A DNA stretch of 64,000 nucleotides from Onchidella celtica. Lineage: Eukaryota; Mollusca; Gastropoda; Systellommatophora; Onchidiidae. A model generated the notes under the pieces. It had not been told where the DNA came from, searched no databases, and saw only the letters and a list, made by a program, of their open reading frames with translations. Numbering within the stretch: position 1 is the stretch's first letter; each line of letters opens with the position of its first letter. Below are positions 1-12,489 of the stretch, piece by piece. Position numbers and translations under genes: made by a program. The stretch lies in NCBI GenBank assembly GCA_963931925.1, contig OZ007571.1:62605089-62669088 (forward strand), in the 5' to 3' direction.

Positions 1-26
1 GGATGGATGGATGGATGGATGGATAG
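1..26. repeat. (GGAT)n microsatellite, cut by window edge
   Basis: The window opens inside a tetranucleotide array of GGAT units that decays into G-rich sequence near position 27. Its true length is unknown because it is truncated by the window start. Confidence 0.9.
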
Positions 27-1228
27 AGGGGGAGGGAGGGAAATGCGAGCTTGGATATATTGCTATAGATTATAAGCATGTTGTTCTCTCTCCATGATAT
101 CGGCAATGCCGTATTAACCGAGGCACATTTCCATGAATACATTACCTATTACCTCTCTTCTGAGCATAGCCTCATCTGAAGATGAATCGATAGGCTGAAG
201 CTTGAAATGCCAACAGAGGCGAAGTGTGTGTTATGACGTCATCTGCTGAACTAGACTGTAATTACGATGAGCGCTAATTCTTAGGCAGTTACGCAAATCA
301 CAGCATGGCTTACTTTGATCATTATTGATTACTTTTAGCTCTTTCAACCGCGCAGTGGAGAGAATGTGTCGACTATCTCATTAAGGTTCAGTGATCAAAC
401 GAGACTTAAAGGATTATGACCAAGCAGAGAGGGACTCATTAGTAGCAGAGTATTAATTTTCCAGTATCTCGAAAAGTTAATTATGTCTCAAGGGCTGAGC
501 GGGGACACTGCTTTTTTTTTAATCGGAAGGGGGGGGGGGGGATTTAAGTGGAAACTGAGCTTTTGGTTGATTTTGGCTCTTCAAGATTTATCTAATATGT
601 GTAACATGTTTTTTAATCAGGGCCGGATTACGATTTCGTAGGCCCCCGGGCTGCAGATACTGTGAGGACCCCGGTAATATCATAACCTTTTTGTTTTTAA
701 TTATAAGTATAAAATAGTTACTAACACTTTCGTAAAAATAATACTATTTTGTGTTAAGGAGCACGACTAGCAGCATACATACTATAGAGATGTCCCTTTA
801 CCAAATCCGACTTAATAACCGATTTGCAGAGACACGGAAGAGAAGTGACTGCTTGGTGGGAGTTACGTTGAACTCAGCTACTGAACATTTGATTAATTAT
901 TGATTAAAACTTGTAGTATTAAGGGAGGGGCAAGAGAGGTTGTAATACTGAAAGCATTGTTCTTTTTAACTGTTGTCACTTTTCTGCCAGTGCATTCAGT
1001 AGTTATAGATGTACAGAAGATCGTTTTCTTCCCTCCCCAATTCCCACCAGCAAGACACTTCAGCTAGATGTGTGCCATATTTCACTAAGGCTCCTTGCAA
1101 TGTCACTTTAAGTGAGCCTTTTTTTTGTTGAGTTTATTGTGTTGTGATATAATTATGTTTATGTTATGGTGCATACGATGTGTATACCTTGTATGTGCTC
1201 TCAAACGCTCTGTGAAAGAGAATTTCCC
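27..1228. other. Intergenic, no gene recognised
   Basis: I see no coding exon here. The stretch has a poly-T then poly-G run near 511-541, a hAT-like terminus at 613 (listed separately) and otherwise unique AT-rich sequence. Confidence 0.6.
613..690 (+). mobile_element. hAT-like terminus, isolated
   Basis: The motif CAGGGCCGGATTACG is followed by a GGCCCCCGGG stretch. This resembles the terminal inverted repeat of hAT elements, including the one at 16426 which starts CAGGGCCGTAACTAG. I found no matching opposite end nearby, so this looks like a truncated or solo end. Boundaries are approximate. Confidence 0.3.
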
Positions 1229-1262
1229 TCATGGAATAACTAGCTGAGGCACCCGGCATTAT
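1229..1262 (+). repeat. Dispersed ACTAG...CCCGGCATTATCCGGG motif beside a CT array
   Basis: An ACTAG-TGAG-type lead is followed by a short inverted repeat (CCCGG...CCGGG). The same arrangement recurs on the minus strand near 38950-38985 and a degenerate copy near 50147-50182. In the first two cases a (CT)n array follows about 25-30 nt downstream in the motif's own orientation. It is probably the conserved end of a dispersed element; the family is not identified. Confidence 0.45.
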
Positions 1263-1284
1263 CCGGGTAAACCTGTGAACCCAC

Positions 1285-1288
<4 letters not shown>

Positions 1289-1370
<82 letters not shown>
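1289..1370. repeat. (CT)41 microsatellite
   Basis: A perfect CT dinucleotide array of about 82 bp. The open frames across it (Ser-Leu or Arg-Glu repeats) are artefacts of the repeat. Confidence 0.95.
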
Positions 1371-1373
<3 letters not shown>

Positions 1374-1907
1374 GTCTGGAAAAACGTCCCATATCCTAGA
1401 GCCTTACTACAGATTTCATGCGCACCAGCACACGGCGCACTCATTTCTGGTAGGGATTTGCACTTTCGCTGTCTTTCAGTTTCAACTTCGAAACAAACAT
1501 GATGCGCATTCGCAGATTCAATGAAACCTTAAAATGGCGAACTATGACTTGAAATAGATCTAAAATTGGGGAAACAATAAATTTCCAATAAAAAAAACTA
1601 CACCTATTTGAGACTTCTATTACAAACTGTGCACCCTTACATCCATTCTGATGCATCATATAAAATTTGAAATCTGAGTGTTGAGTGGTTCAGAAGCCTT
1701 TTGCAACGAAAAATCTGAAGTCCACAAATATATATGGTATAGATAAAGTGATTCTTATCTGTCTTATCTTATCATTGTATGTATACGCTCTCAGAATAAC
1801 ATGTAATTGGACTTTTCTTTCTTTTTATTAGAACCACTGTCGTCTTTTCTCCTTTTGTTCCTCTTGTTTTTTTCTTTTTCACTGCTCTGCCGTGTCACTC
1901 ACTGTTC

Positions 1908-2240
1908 TTGTCCACAGCACCCGCTCCGCTCTGCTATTTTTACGGAAAAATGACGTATGGAAAAGAAAAACACTCTTTGCCTCTATAGCGGTGAGGAGCG
2001 GAGCGGAACGGATGCTGTGGACAAGTGTACAGAGGCAAAGAGTGTTTTACGTCATTGTCCGTAAAAATAGGAGAGCGGAACGGATGCTGTGGACAAGTGT
2101 ACAGAGGCAAAGAGTGTATTACGTCATTGTCCGTAAAAATAGGAGAGCGGAACGGATGCTGTGGACAAGTGTACAGAGGCAAAGAGTGTTTTACGTCATT
2201 GTCCGTAAAAATAGGAGAGCGGAGCGGATGCTGTGGATAA
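1908..2240. mobile_element. MITE-like element with inverted termini and 72-bp tandem core
   Basis: Three full copies and one partial copy of a 72-bp unit start near 2001, 2073, 2145 and 2217 (GAGCGGAACGGATGCTGTGG at each start, one copy with a base change). Immediately upstream, 1908-1986 is an inverted, diverged copy of the same unit. The outer ends form an inverted repeat of about 25 bp with two mismatches (TTGTCCACAGCACCCGC against TTATCCACAGCATCCGC). This inverted-ends-plus-tandem-core layout resembles tandem-repeat MITEs described in molluscs. I could not identify a target-site duplication. The open frames through the array follow the 72-bp (24-codon) period and are not genes. Confidence 0.6.
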
Positions 2241-3081
2241 AAGTAGCCAGGGGGAAAATGTAAATGCCGAACACGTAATTTTACGGGAGACCCGAGAAAC
2301 ATCTCGTGCTGCGCCTCGTTTTATCATTGGTTAAATTTTCATTTTGTGGCACCCAAAAGAAATGTTTAGTCATATAAAATTATAACCCAGTTAGAAAGAT
2401 GTAGCACATTTCACTTTATAAAATGACGTTAAGTGCGAATTTGATATAGACTGGCGCTCACGGTCTTTTTCTTTAATATGGCAGGTTTCGTGCGCGTGTT
2501 TTCGTATCTCCAAGATTGTAATTTGCTTGGCTAGGTGACCGATTTTCGTAGTTAGGAAATCTGACATTTAAAAAAAAATTGACTCACAATTTCTAAAAAT
2601 TCTATTTCCTCGTTGCCCTAATAATCCCAAGGTGGCCATATAATCAGCAATGTGAAAAACAAGTGAAACAAATGAGAATATTTCATGTTCTTCTCAGTAC
2701 TGGATAAAACGGTATTTCTGAGTAAATTCTTAACCCTAAAATTATACGTGTTAGTCTGTGGTACCGTCCAAGTGACAGAGTTCTCGCGAGGCACTCCCGT
2801 GGTGGATGTATTTGCATGTCTGAGATGGTTAAAATAGCACTTTCCCATGTTTTCACACTGTTTAATAGCCCCCCTATTCTGTTAAATTTCCATAATACAT
2901 GTATATCAATCTTGGTGTCGCTTTCTTAATCACACTCCAATATCAGGCATAGATCTCATACTGTGCTAATGTGTCTCTGACCTCAATGCAGTAGCTAGGG
3001 ATATTTTTTTTCTCTCGAAGTATCATCTTTCCCCGCTAAATTTAATTAGAGTATTAACTATTCGAAAACTTTGCATTATGG
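2241..3081. other. Intergenic, nothing recognised
   Basis: AT-rich unique sequence without a supported coding exon, RNA gene or repeat family. Confidence 0.55.
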
Positions 3082-4029
<948 letters not shown>

Positions 4030-4112
4030 GTGTCTGTCTGTCTGTCTGTCTGTCGGTCGAGCCTTCCGTTCGTCTTTCTCGGTGTCCGTCTGTCTGTCTC
4101 TCTGTCTGTCTG
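4030..4112. repeat. Degenerate TCTG/TGTC tract
   Basis: An imperfect CTGT-type repeat continuing the ATCT array, with interruptions such as CGGTCGAGCC. It probably derives from the same array by substitution. Confidence 0.8.
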
Positions 4113-4174
4113 TGAACCTGCCAAATCGTAACGATTCCACCAATGTCGTTTTCTTAACTCCGGTTCACCGTCCA

Positions 4175-5046
4175 TGTCACAAATCCCAGACTGGGAGATG
4201 TAATAGTTTATGACAGGACAACAATCACGAACAAACAAGTTTAACACTTAACAGAACAATCCATCAGACTCACACATTTATTAAACATAATTATACAAAT
4301 AATAGCGCAATTACATACATTATATTATTGCAATTAACTGCCGTACAACGGCCTTATTCTCACACACACTCTCCCTCGGATCCACAATCCGGTAGTTACT
4401 CCTAAAGGCACTTCGGCCTCAGCCTCTCCCCTCAGGGTCTTAATAGCACATTAATAATTCACTGGCACCGCAGTCTCTCAATATCACCTTCCTATTGTCA
4501 TACACCTTAGCACTCCCCTAGCACCTCAGCAGGGCAATAACACATTATCATTTCAATAGACATTATCATTTCACCAGTACATTATTAGTTCATTAGCCCC
4601 TCAACATGGCAATAGTGCATTATCACATTCACGCTCATATCTACGTCCCTGTCCGTGGCCTGACTGCCACGACTTTATGTGCCTCTACTGTCCTGCACTG
4701 ACAGCCTCACTTCTGGCCTATGTGGGGCCTCCGGCCCTATGCTGGCCTATCTCCTGTGCTCATCGAGGTGGCTCTGCGGCCCGTCCTCGACACCAGTCAT
4801 CACTGGAAAGACTCTCTCACTAGTCTTCTCGACTGCTCCCCTTATGTCCGCCCGATGGGCTCTTATTCACAGGTCCGTTCCGTAGGACCTTCTAACTTGC
4901 AGTGATAGTAATACAGCGCTTTCGCCTCATTCAGACCCTCCCACTACTCACAACAGCACGCTTAACTTACTTGTCTACGTGCGTTAATTTTACTCTACAC
5001 CCGCTCTGTAGCAATCCCCTTAATTGCACTCACTCCACTCGTGACA
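4175..5046 (-). mobile_element. Solo LTR of the Gmr1-like Ty3/Gypsy element
   Basis: This 872-bp copy has the same length and termini (TGTCACAAATCC...CTCGTGACA) as the two LTRs of the complete element at 54695-62424. It is flanked by a 5-bp target-site duplication GTCCA at 4170-4174 and 5047-5051. No internal region is present, so it is a solo LTR left by LTR-LTR recombination. It carries scattered substitutions relative to the full element (for example TAATAGTTTATGAC against TAATAAGTTATGAC), so it is older than the full copy. Strand is given by the orientation of the full-length element. Confidence 0.93.
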
Positions 5047-5467
5047 GTCCACTCCTAAACCTAAGGGCTATACTAGGGACAAGCACATAGCTGAATTCCT
5101 AGCCGTTGTTGTAGTTCTGTCAACTACACAAAGCGACAAATCACATTCTCTCATTTCATTGCTGCAGGTGAGGCAGATGATTCAATAACTTGATCAGGAA
5201 GTGGAAGGTCTGAGGACCTGGTGGAGACAGCACATCAGATATTCTCCATGCCCTAAAGAGCGTAAGACATCTCTTTTCCAAAACTTCCTGTAAAAGACAA
5301 CTGAGTGCAGATGTGCAAAACAGCATAGGGTGTCTCCTTCTCAAAATTTACAATAAAAGACAACTGATAGCAGATACCGTATACAGTGTAAGTTATCTCT
5401 TTCCTCATATACACTGAATAAGACAATTGAATACATGTGTCCTGAGCAACAGGGGCCATGTAAGTGC

Positions 5468-5613
<146 letters not shown>

Positions 5614-6498
5614 AAATTGGCCATGGCCCAATTCAAATTACGAACAAACACCAATAAATGAAAAAAAACAAAAACATATTACAAGTGTAAGTTAAACGTT
5701 TTTCATTACTAAAACCTACTTTGAGATTCTCTACGACCCATAACAATGGAGGAATTCGAGAAGAAAACCCCCCAATGTTCATCTTTATTTATGTATATTA
5801 TAGATAATACTGACAATAACAATTTCCTTTGCTCAGTTTCTCTCTCTTTCTATGTGCATTCTCCTCTCTCTCTCCCTCTCCCCCCCCCCCTCACTCTCCC
5901 TCTCTCTCTTTCTGCATGTGTGTGTTCCTTTTTCTCCGTTGATCCTGTATGTGTGCGTGCATGTGTATGTAGGTGTGCGTATGTGTTAGGGAGACGGGGG
6001 TTAAGGGAAGATTTTTTGTTAGGGGGCGGGGGGGGGGGTGGATGTCCAAAGCTTTGAAAGGGGTCGAGAAGCAAACAAAAGAAAAAAGATTGACCCAGTC
6101 TCCCCCCCCCCCTACCCCCCCCCCCCGGTGTGCCCTAGACTAAGGCGGTCAATGTTCTGGGCTTTTCCCAGTCTGCACGCAATTCCAGTGAATGATAATC
6201 ATTATTGCCCAAGCAACATTAATTGCCCTGTCTGTAAGTGAATCCTATACGACATTACAATTTAGTAGAATCCTCATCACTCAGAACGTCTCACTTCAGA
6301 TTAATACGGTTAAGTTAACATCGTTTACTTCAATTTTGTTCACAGTATTTTTTGGTAGCTAATTTAAAAAAAAAAAACAAGGATTTTCATGCTAATGATG
6401 ATAATAATGATAATGATAATAATATTAATGAATATATTTATAACAAAGTGTCTGTCTTTACTAAGTAAACCCAAAGAGCTTTACAATGAAATGATAAC

Positions 6499-6501
<3 letters not shown>
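5614..6501. other. Intergenic with homopolymer G/C tracts
   Basis: No gene is recognised. It contains CT-rich sequence near 5838-5912, a poly-C run near 5881, G-rich runs near 6024-6038, poly-C runs near 6102-6126 and an ATGATAATA-rich tract near 6396-6440. Confidence 0.6.
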
Positions 6502-6571
<70 letters not shown>

Positions 6572-6688
6572 CTCTCTCTCACACTCTCTTTTCTCTCTCT
6601 CTCTCACTCTCTTTTCTCTCGCTCTCATTCTCTCTCGCTCTCTTTCTCTCTCGCTCTCTTTCTCTCTCGCTCTCTTTCTCTCTCTCTC

Positions 6689-6744
<56 letters not shown>
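6502..6744. repeat. (CT)n compound microsatellite
   Basis: A pure CT array to about 6567, then a degenerate tract with recurring CTCTTTT, CTCACAC and CTCGCTC variants up to 6744. Confidence 0.93.
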
Positions 6745-6745
<1 letters not shown>

Positions 6746-8852
6746 TATATACTTACAAAAATTTAATATATTGTCATGCTGTACAAATTATACGAGGCTT
6801 AAGGAAAACATTTATTATCAGTCAGGCAGTAGATAATTCCGACACAGAACTGATTTCAGTTCGGTTTTGAATCTCTCAAATGAAGACATACAATCTCTAA
6901 ATCAGTCAGTTTCAGCAATACATATTTGGGCCTCTAGAAAGAGGTAGACTATCTCTCTCCAAACCTTGGGTTTCCGCTCCTGTGACCTTTTCCCACGCTG
7001 ACGTATTGTGCAAATCGATAACCGGGTGATAAACAATTGGAGACAGACACGACAACATGCAGCCCATTCATTGGAGTTTGGGATGGCGCTGGGCTCCGTT
7101 TTGAACTGGTAGTTATTGATGATTGGTTTCATCTGATATCATCGAGTCTGTACTTGTTGAAATGTTTAAATCACTTGCACCCAACTGCACTTCAAGTTTT
7201 TTTGTTGTTGTTTTTAATGGCATCAACTATTTAAGCCTATACATATACGACCTCATGCACCCAGAATCTATTAAAAACATCATCATCAACAACAACAACA
7301 ACAAACAATCTGCCGAATTTAGTGGACCATCTCGGTATCTGCCCCCAACCAAACTTTCGTTCAGCCCATTTCGATCTGAAAAGCATCATGTCTTTATTGA
7401 ATTAGTCATTGAATAGTATAGAGAAAAAATAATTAAAAATCATATTCCTGGACCTATCATGGTGCACAAGTGTTTCTTATCTGAAAAGCCATTTTAGTTA
7501 TATAAACAAAGTTTTGAAATAATACTCCCCTGCTTAATCAAAATATGAATTCCATCAAGGATTTCATAGAGTAAATTTGGCAAAGAAAAACGGTGTGATC
7601 TGTAGTTGTGCGAATACACGTGTGCTGGTTCGTGACAAGGCCAGCGAAATATATCGTCAGAGCTTAATCTGCCATAGTTTTGGTTTATTGACCAACTCAG
7701 TGGGTGTTCTATTTATGTGTCCTTGGGATGCTCAGACGGTAGAATATCGGTTAATTAGAACACCCAAGGCCTCGTTTTGCGTGAGTCTGGGTTGTTAATC
7801 ATTGCTTAGTGAGGGGTGTCAGATTCGTTGCCATAAACAGGCATTTGGTGCACGGCAGAAACTGACAAGGCAGTTACTTGAAGGAGTTAGTTCTGCACCG
7901 TGTTTAGATCCATCTGGATGTTGAAACAATTGAAGAGGTTAGTTCAAGACCAGGGTTCACATTTAGGTCATTTCAAGAATAAGCAAAAAAAAAAACAAAA
8001 CCTTTGGACTTGCTTTGGTATGGCACACTTTCAAATCAAACTTTCTCGGCGCTGCCCAGATTTGAATCCCTTCTGAGATGGAATACGAACTACATGTCAA
8101 TAGAAGGAGAATGTTACTGTAAACAGATAATCCTTTTTTTTCTTAATTTAGTTTCAACTGATATGCGGAGTTGTTGTTTTTTTTTAGCAAAATGTGACGT
8201 ATCCTCCTTCTTGAACTCACCTCTTCAATTGTGTTCACTAAAGATTAGCGAGCTTACTGACCCTGTTAGCCCAGGCTGTCATTATTAAAGTGAAGCACAT
8301 TGAAAGAACTGAAGTTTTCAGAGTCGTATAAGGCATAAAAATACTTTTTGCTCAGTATCTCAAGTTAAGTCATTTATGACTTAAGCACGATATAGAACTA
8401 AAAACGTAACTCATTCGGTACGAAAAGGGAAATATTGGGTTTGACTGGACACCGATTTCCCAACATTACTATCTAAGCTAACTTTTCGAAATATTGAATC
8501 CCATCCTGGTTCCTTTATTTTCATGTATAATAATTCTGTTAGGTCTTGCGTTCATATTGAATGAAAGAAAATACATCTTTGAACCACCAGTAAATTTCAA
8601 ACTGGTTAGTGTTGAGGGTATCTGTCCACACTCACAGAACTTACCGTAGGCAATGAGTAAAATTGCAAAAGTAAAATAGTTGCATGGCCCATGATGAAAT
8701 TCAATATATCTGTTTATTAAAATCTCGCAGAAAACTCAGTTCAACAATAATTTGAAGTGAAGTTAATTTTGACCTACCATGAACAGATATTCTGAATTTT
8801 TTTCTGCCAAAGAACCTTACAATACCTTTTGCGTTGGCCAATTTCTGTTGTT
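6745..8852. other. Intergenic, no gene recognised
   Basis: Short open frames here have no recognisable domain. The stretch includes a short ATC/AAC repeat near 7280-7305, a small inverted repeat GGGTGTTCT/AGAACACCC near 7702-7768, and a fragment around 8046-8105 (AGATTTGAATCCCTTCTGAG) shared with the SINE-like sequence at 10408. Confidence 0.5.
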
Positions 8853-9130
8853 GGGGACATGGTAGTCTAGAGGCACGGTGCTCGCCTCTCATGCCGAAGG
8901 TACCGGGTTCGAATCCCGGTCGGTGCAGGCATGTTGGAAGTTTGGGATTGTTCCCATATTTTTCCTGTCCCTGATCCTATAGGAGGTAGGATCGAGCACC
9001 TAGTCTTTTCGGATATGGACGAAAAATTCGGAGGGTCCTTGTGCACATTGCGCACATTAAAGATACCTTGGCAGTTGAAAATCGAGAAGAGCAGGCCGAT
9101 CAAGGCTGCTGCCCGGGCAAAATTCTAAAA
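8853..9130 (+). mobile_element. tRNA-derived SINE
   Basis: The head has RNA polymerase III box-A-like sequence (TGGTAGTCTAGAGGCACGG) and a strong box B (GGGTTCGAATCCCGG at about 8909). A longer tRNA-unrelated body follows, including the segment CGCACATTAAAGATACC. The 5' side cannot pair with TCGGTGC to make an acceptor stem, so this is not a functional tRNA. The true 3' end is uncertain; it could extend to the AATAATAATAATAA tail at about 9285-9301. Confidence 0.7.
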
Positions 9131-11402
9131 AACTAATCCCTAGCACAACAAGCAAAATGAAAACAAGAAAAGTGAGGTGCAAATTCCAAGGGCAGCGAAC
9201 CTCCTAAAATAAAGGCCTAAACATGCCAATAATTATGTTGCTTTCCATGTATGTCGCTCACAGGGGTTTGGTTGGTACAACATGAAAATAATAATAATAA
9301 ATGTCGGTTGGGATCGATTATGTTACATGAAGTGTAGAAACTTGAAACGAAAAAACTGACAGAGTGTGACTGGTTTCTCTCACGATTTCATCTGTTATGA
9401 AGAGGTGATGTATATTCTGAGGATCTTCAAACCGTAATTCGCGGTCTTCATCTGTTATAAATATCTCTTCTGTGATTATTGCGCACCTAGACTATTTTCA
9501 TTGAGGACATAACGGCTTTGTAATCCCAGATACGTGACATAGGGTGGGAACTGGAAAGCGTAGATGTGTTGTTTGGAGAGATACGCAGATGAAAGATGGA
9601 ACTGCTTATCTTAATGTTTTCGTTGTTGTTGTTGTTGTTGCTTTCTGAAAATCTGGCTGCCGCTGGTACTCTCTGCTAGTGAATGTTTCTCTGTTTCTCA
9701 AAACAAAATGTCTAAATGAGTCTTAAAGGGCTAGATTTTTCGTTTGGACCAATTTATACAGCTGTAATACTAAAGTTGTGGGATGTTAACTTTAACACAT
9801 AGTACTGCGAACCTAAAGAAAGTGTATTGCCAATATTACTTACAAAGATGATCAGTAGGTAGCGGACTGTGAAAGGGCGAGTTATTAAGAAAGTTTCGGT
9901 CTTTTATAGAATTGTACGAAAACAATAAAAAGTGGTGAAAAGTTTCCGCGCATGACTGATCCAGATGCGGAATACAATCATAAGCCAGTGTTATCATAGA
10001 CATCAGATACGGTGAGGTGGGACAGCTGGGCGTTTTGCGTCCACGGATTTCCCATCGCCATCTAACAAAGAATTCTTGGGACACATAAATAGAGGAATAG
10101 AAAAAAATACTAAAGTTTCGTCCACTGTTCAGATATCACTCTTGGCCTTGATTGAAGAACCTACTTAGTGATGAAAACTTCAATCGCAGTAGGAGACCTG
10201 GCTATTTTAAAAAATATATATATTTTGTTGCTGTAGCGATGAAACAACATCATATTATTATCATTATTCCAAACACTCATTCCACGCAAAGCGTTAGTGG
10301 GTCCTACCCAGATCAGCTCGCCGGCTTTGTGCACACAAGTTTTAGAGGTACAAAAAGAACTCTGTTCCGACTTATCTAACTCTATTGCCTTTGATGTTAA
10401 TCACCGACTGGTGGCTCAGTAGTTAGAAAGCTTGACCCCTGTGCGAGATACACCATTTTTGAATGTCTCCCGAGGCGGAATACGCAATACGTAAGTCAAT
10501 AGCCTGCCCAGGTTTGAATCCCTTCTGAAAACGAAATATATACGTCGATGGCCTGACGGGGATCCAAGTCTCGTCTCTGCTTATGTTTACTGTGCGGAGA
10601 AGGCATGTAAACGTTTAACAAAACAAATAACCTCCATTAACAAAAGGTACCAACGGCACCCAGCTCTCCAGAAAACAATAATAACATCTACAGCATTAAG
10701 ACCGGCTGTTCCATCTTTCATTTGCATATCCCTCCGAGCTCAACATGCTGTCATGTTGTCGAAAGTATGTATAATTATAGTAGTTGTTGTTTTTTTCGAC
10801 ATGCAGACAATTTTTGTCCGTTGTACTGCCTTAGTTTCGCCGTACTACGATGATGATGATGATGATGATTACTGGGATGATTAAACATGGTTCTATCAAC
10901 ATGTGCTTTTTTTTTTTTTAAGCAATCTTATAAAACCAGCTGCAAATGCAACGTGTACTAATAGGAATGAATGAATTAATGCCTGTGAAGAGCACGATAA
11001 CTGAAAAACATTCCGAAGAAAATTAACAGCAAATTTTTGTTTAGTTTTTTTCTTTTTTTTTTGTTGTCAGAATGACAGATGTACAACTAACGGCATTTAG
11101 TTATAAATATAAACATGCTTACGAACTACGAACTGAGTTCAAACGACCTGTTTCCAAGAAGAAGGATAAAATTTGCTTGAAATGAGTACACAAGGTTCAG
11201 CTTTCCTGTGTTGACGCTATGGTGAAATAAGATCAATTTTGAGGTAATGAATTGATAGGATTAAACGTTTCAGGTTTTTAGTCTGAGTTCCGCGAAGACT
11301 GGGGTGAGGGAAGCAAACAAGAACCCCCCCCCCCTCCACCCGCCTTTCTCTCTTTTTGTGTGCATGCCTTTGTGCATCTGCCTGTGTTTGTGTCTGTATG
11401 GT
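9131..11402. other. Intergenic, no gene recognised
   Basis: AT-rich sequence with a GTT repeat near 9623-9641, a GAT repeat near 10848-10868 and the SINE-like fragment at 10408. I find no supported exon. Confidence 0.5.
10408..10640 (+). mobile_element. Degenerate SINE-like sequence
   Basis: A tRNA-like head (GGTGGCTCAGTAGTTAGAAAG) is followed by imperfect tandem copies of a segment of roughly 55 bp containing GGTTTGAATCCCTTCTGA. The same segment occurs near 8046-8105. The B-box-like GGTTTGAATCCC supports a tRNA-derived SINE. Boundaries are approximate. Confidence 0.35.
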
Positions 11403-11461
11403 GTATGTATGTATGTATGTATGTATGTATGTATGTATGTATGTATGTATGTATGTATGTA

Positions 11462-11493
<32 letters not shown>

Positions 11494-11512
11494 TGAGAGA
11501 GATTAAATTAGA
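11403..11512. repeat. Compound (ATGT)n-(GT)n-(GA)n microsatellite
   Basis: An ATGT tetranucleotide array to about 11464 is followed by GT and then GA repeats. Confidence 0.93.
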
Positions 11513-11984
11513 GATGGAAGGGGTTAAGGGTAGTTTGTTTGTTCTGGGAGTGCGTCTCGGAGATTTGGCAGCGGTCGTAAAACAAAAAGAGTTGAAACCT
11601 GATTTATCCTCCATCACAACACCAGATTTTGAGAGAGAAAGAGAAGGAGAAAAAGAGAGGGGGGGGGGGGAGGTGTTAATTCCCTTCGCGGGACACAGAA
11701 CATGAGGTGTATTAGGATAATTTTATTAAAATTGATAAAGAAGATTTTGTTGCCGTGCATCTTCCTGTGCAAATTTTTATGAAACAATATTCATTACCTT
11801 ATCTTTTAAACATTCCCACGAATTTTCTGGTTTTCATCAAAGCAAATGATGTTTATGTGTTATATGTAACAGGTTTCATGGCCAACATTCATGTGCAATT
11901 TAACCATTTTTTTCTTCACATTTTTTGTTCAGTGTTTAATTTTCGGTTTTCTGTGTTACTCTAGTGTCAAACTAAAATTACTTT

Positions 11985-12484
11985 AAGGAAGTGTATATCC
12001 GTACAACATGTTGTATGGACATGGACAGTGCATATCCGTACAACATTTTTACCAAAAGCGCGACTGGTGAAGGTTTGCTGAAACAAAACTTGGTATCGTG
12101 TTCACGAATTTAAAGTGACAACACATGGAATAGTCAGATGGACCCACTAGTCTGTGGATGGACCTGGGAGCGTGAGAGTTTAGTCAGTTGGTATCAATGG
12201 GCGGTAGTGAGATTGACTAATCAGGCAAAAAGGGGTTGGGGTAGCCATTGGTGATCGACGTACACTCAAGTAGATCTATATTATTAGAGCAGATCACGCA
12301 ATCTCCGAGCAGAAGTCGGATTGTTTTGCTACTAAGCCGATTCATATTTTTAAAAACTATGCAAATTAACAAGGTCAGTAATATAATATTCCGGTGTGTG
12401 TTCTACGTCATCGAATTGTGTCCGTTGTAAGGATATTGCTCTGTCCATATCCGTACAACATGTTGTACGGATATGCGCTTCCTT
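11985..12484. mobile_element. 500-bp MITE with self-palindromic terminal inverted repeats
   Basis: The ends are inverted repeats of about 45 bp: both start AAGGAAG, contain ATATCCGTACAAC, and end near GGACAG. Each terminal repeat is itself a palindrome: at 12446-12475 the 15-nt half-site CATATCCGTACAACA is followed by its exact reverse complement (30-bp perfect palindrome), and 11993-12018 is an imperfect version. A third half-site lies near 12032. A 5-bp direct repeat ACTTT abuts both ends (11980-11984 and 12485-12489), consistent with a target-site duplication. There is no coding capacity. The superfamily is not recognised. Confidence 0.75.
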
Positions 12485-12489
12485 ACTTT

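Noticed and set aside
1259..1502. Ser-Leu and Arg-Glu repeat frames over CT/GA arrays (also near 5464, 6389, 16345, 38583)
   Set aside because: Microsatellite artefacts with no independent coding support. The only real coding sequence adjoining one is the hAT transposase.
1892..2302. Open frames on both strands over the 72-bp repeats
   Set aside because: 72 is a multiple of three, so any frame without a stop repeats as a 24-residue unit; this is not protein evidence.
8853..8935. tRNA gene
   Set aside because: Box A and box B are present, but the 5' side does not pair with the 3' TCGGTGC to make an acceptor stem, and the sequence continues into a SINE body.
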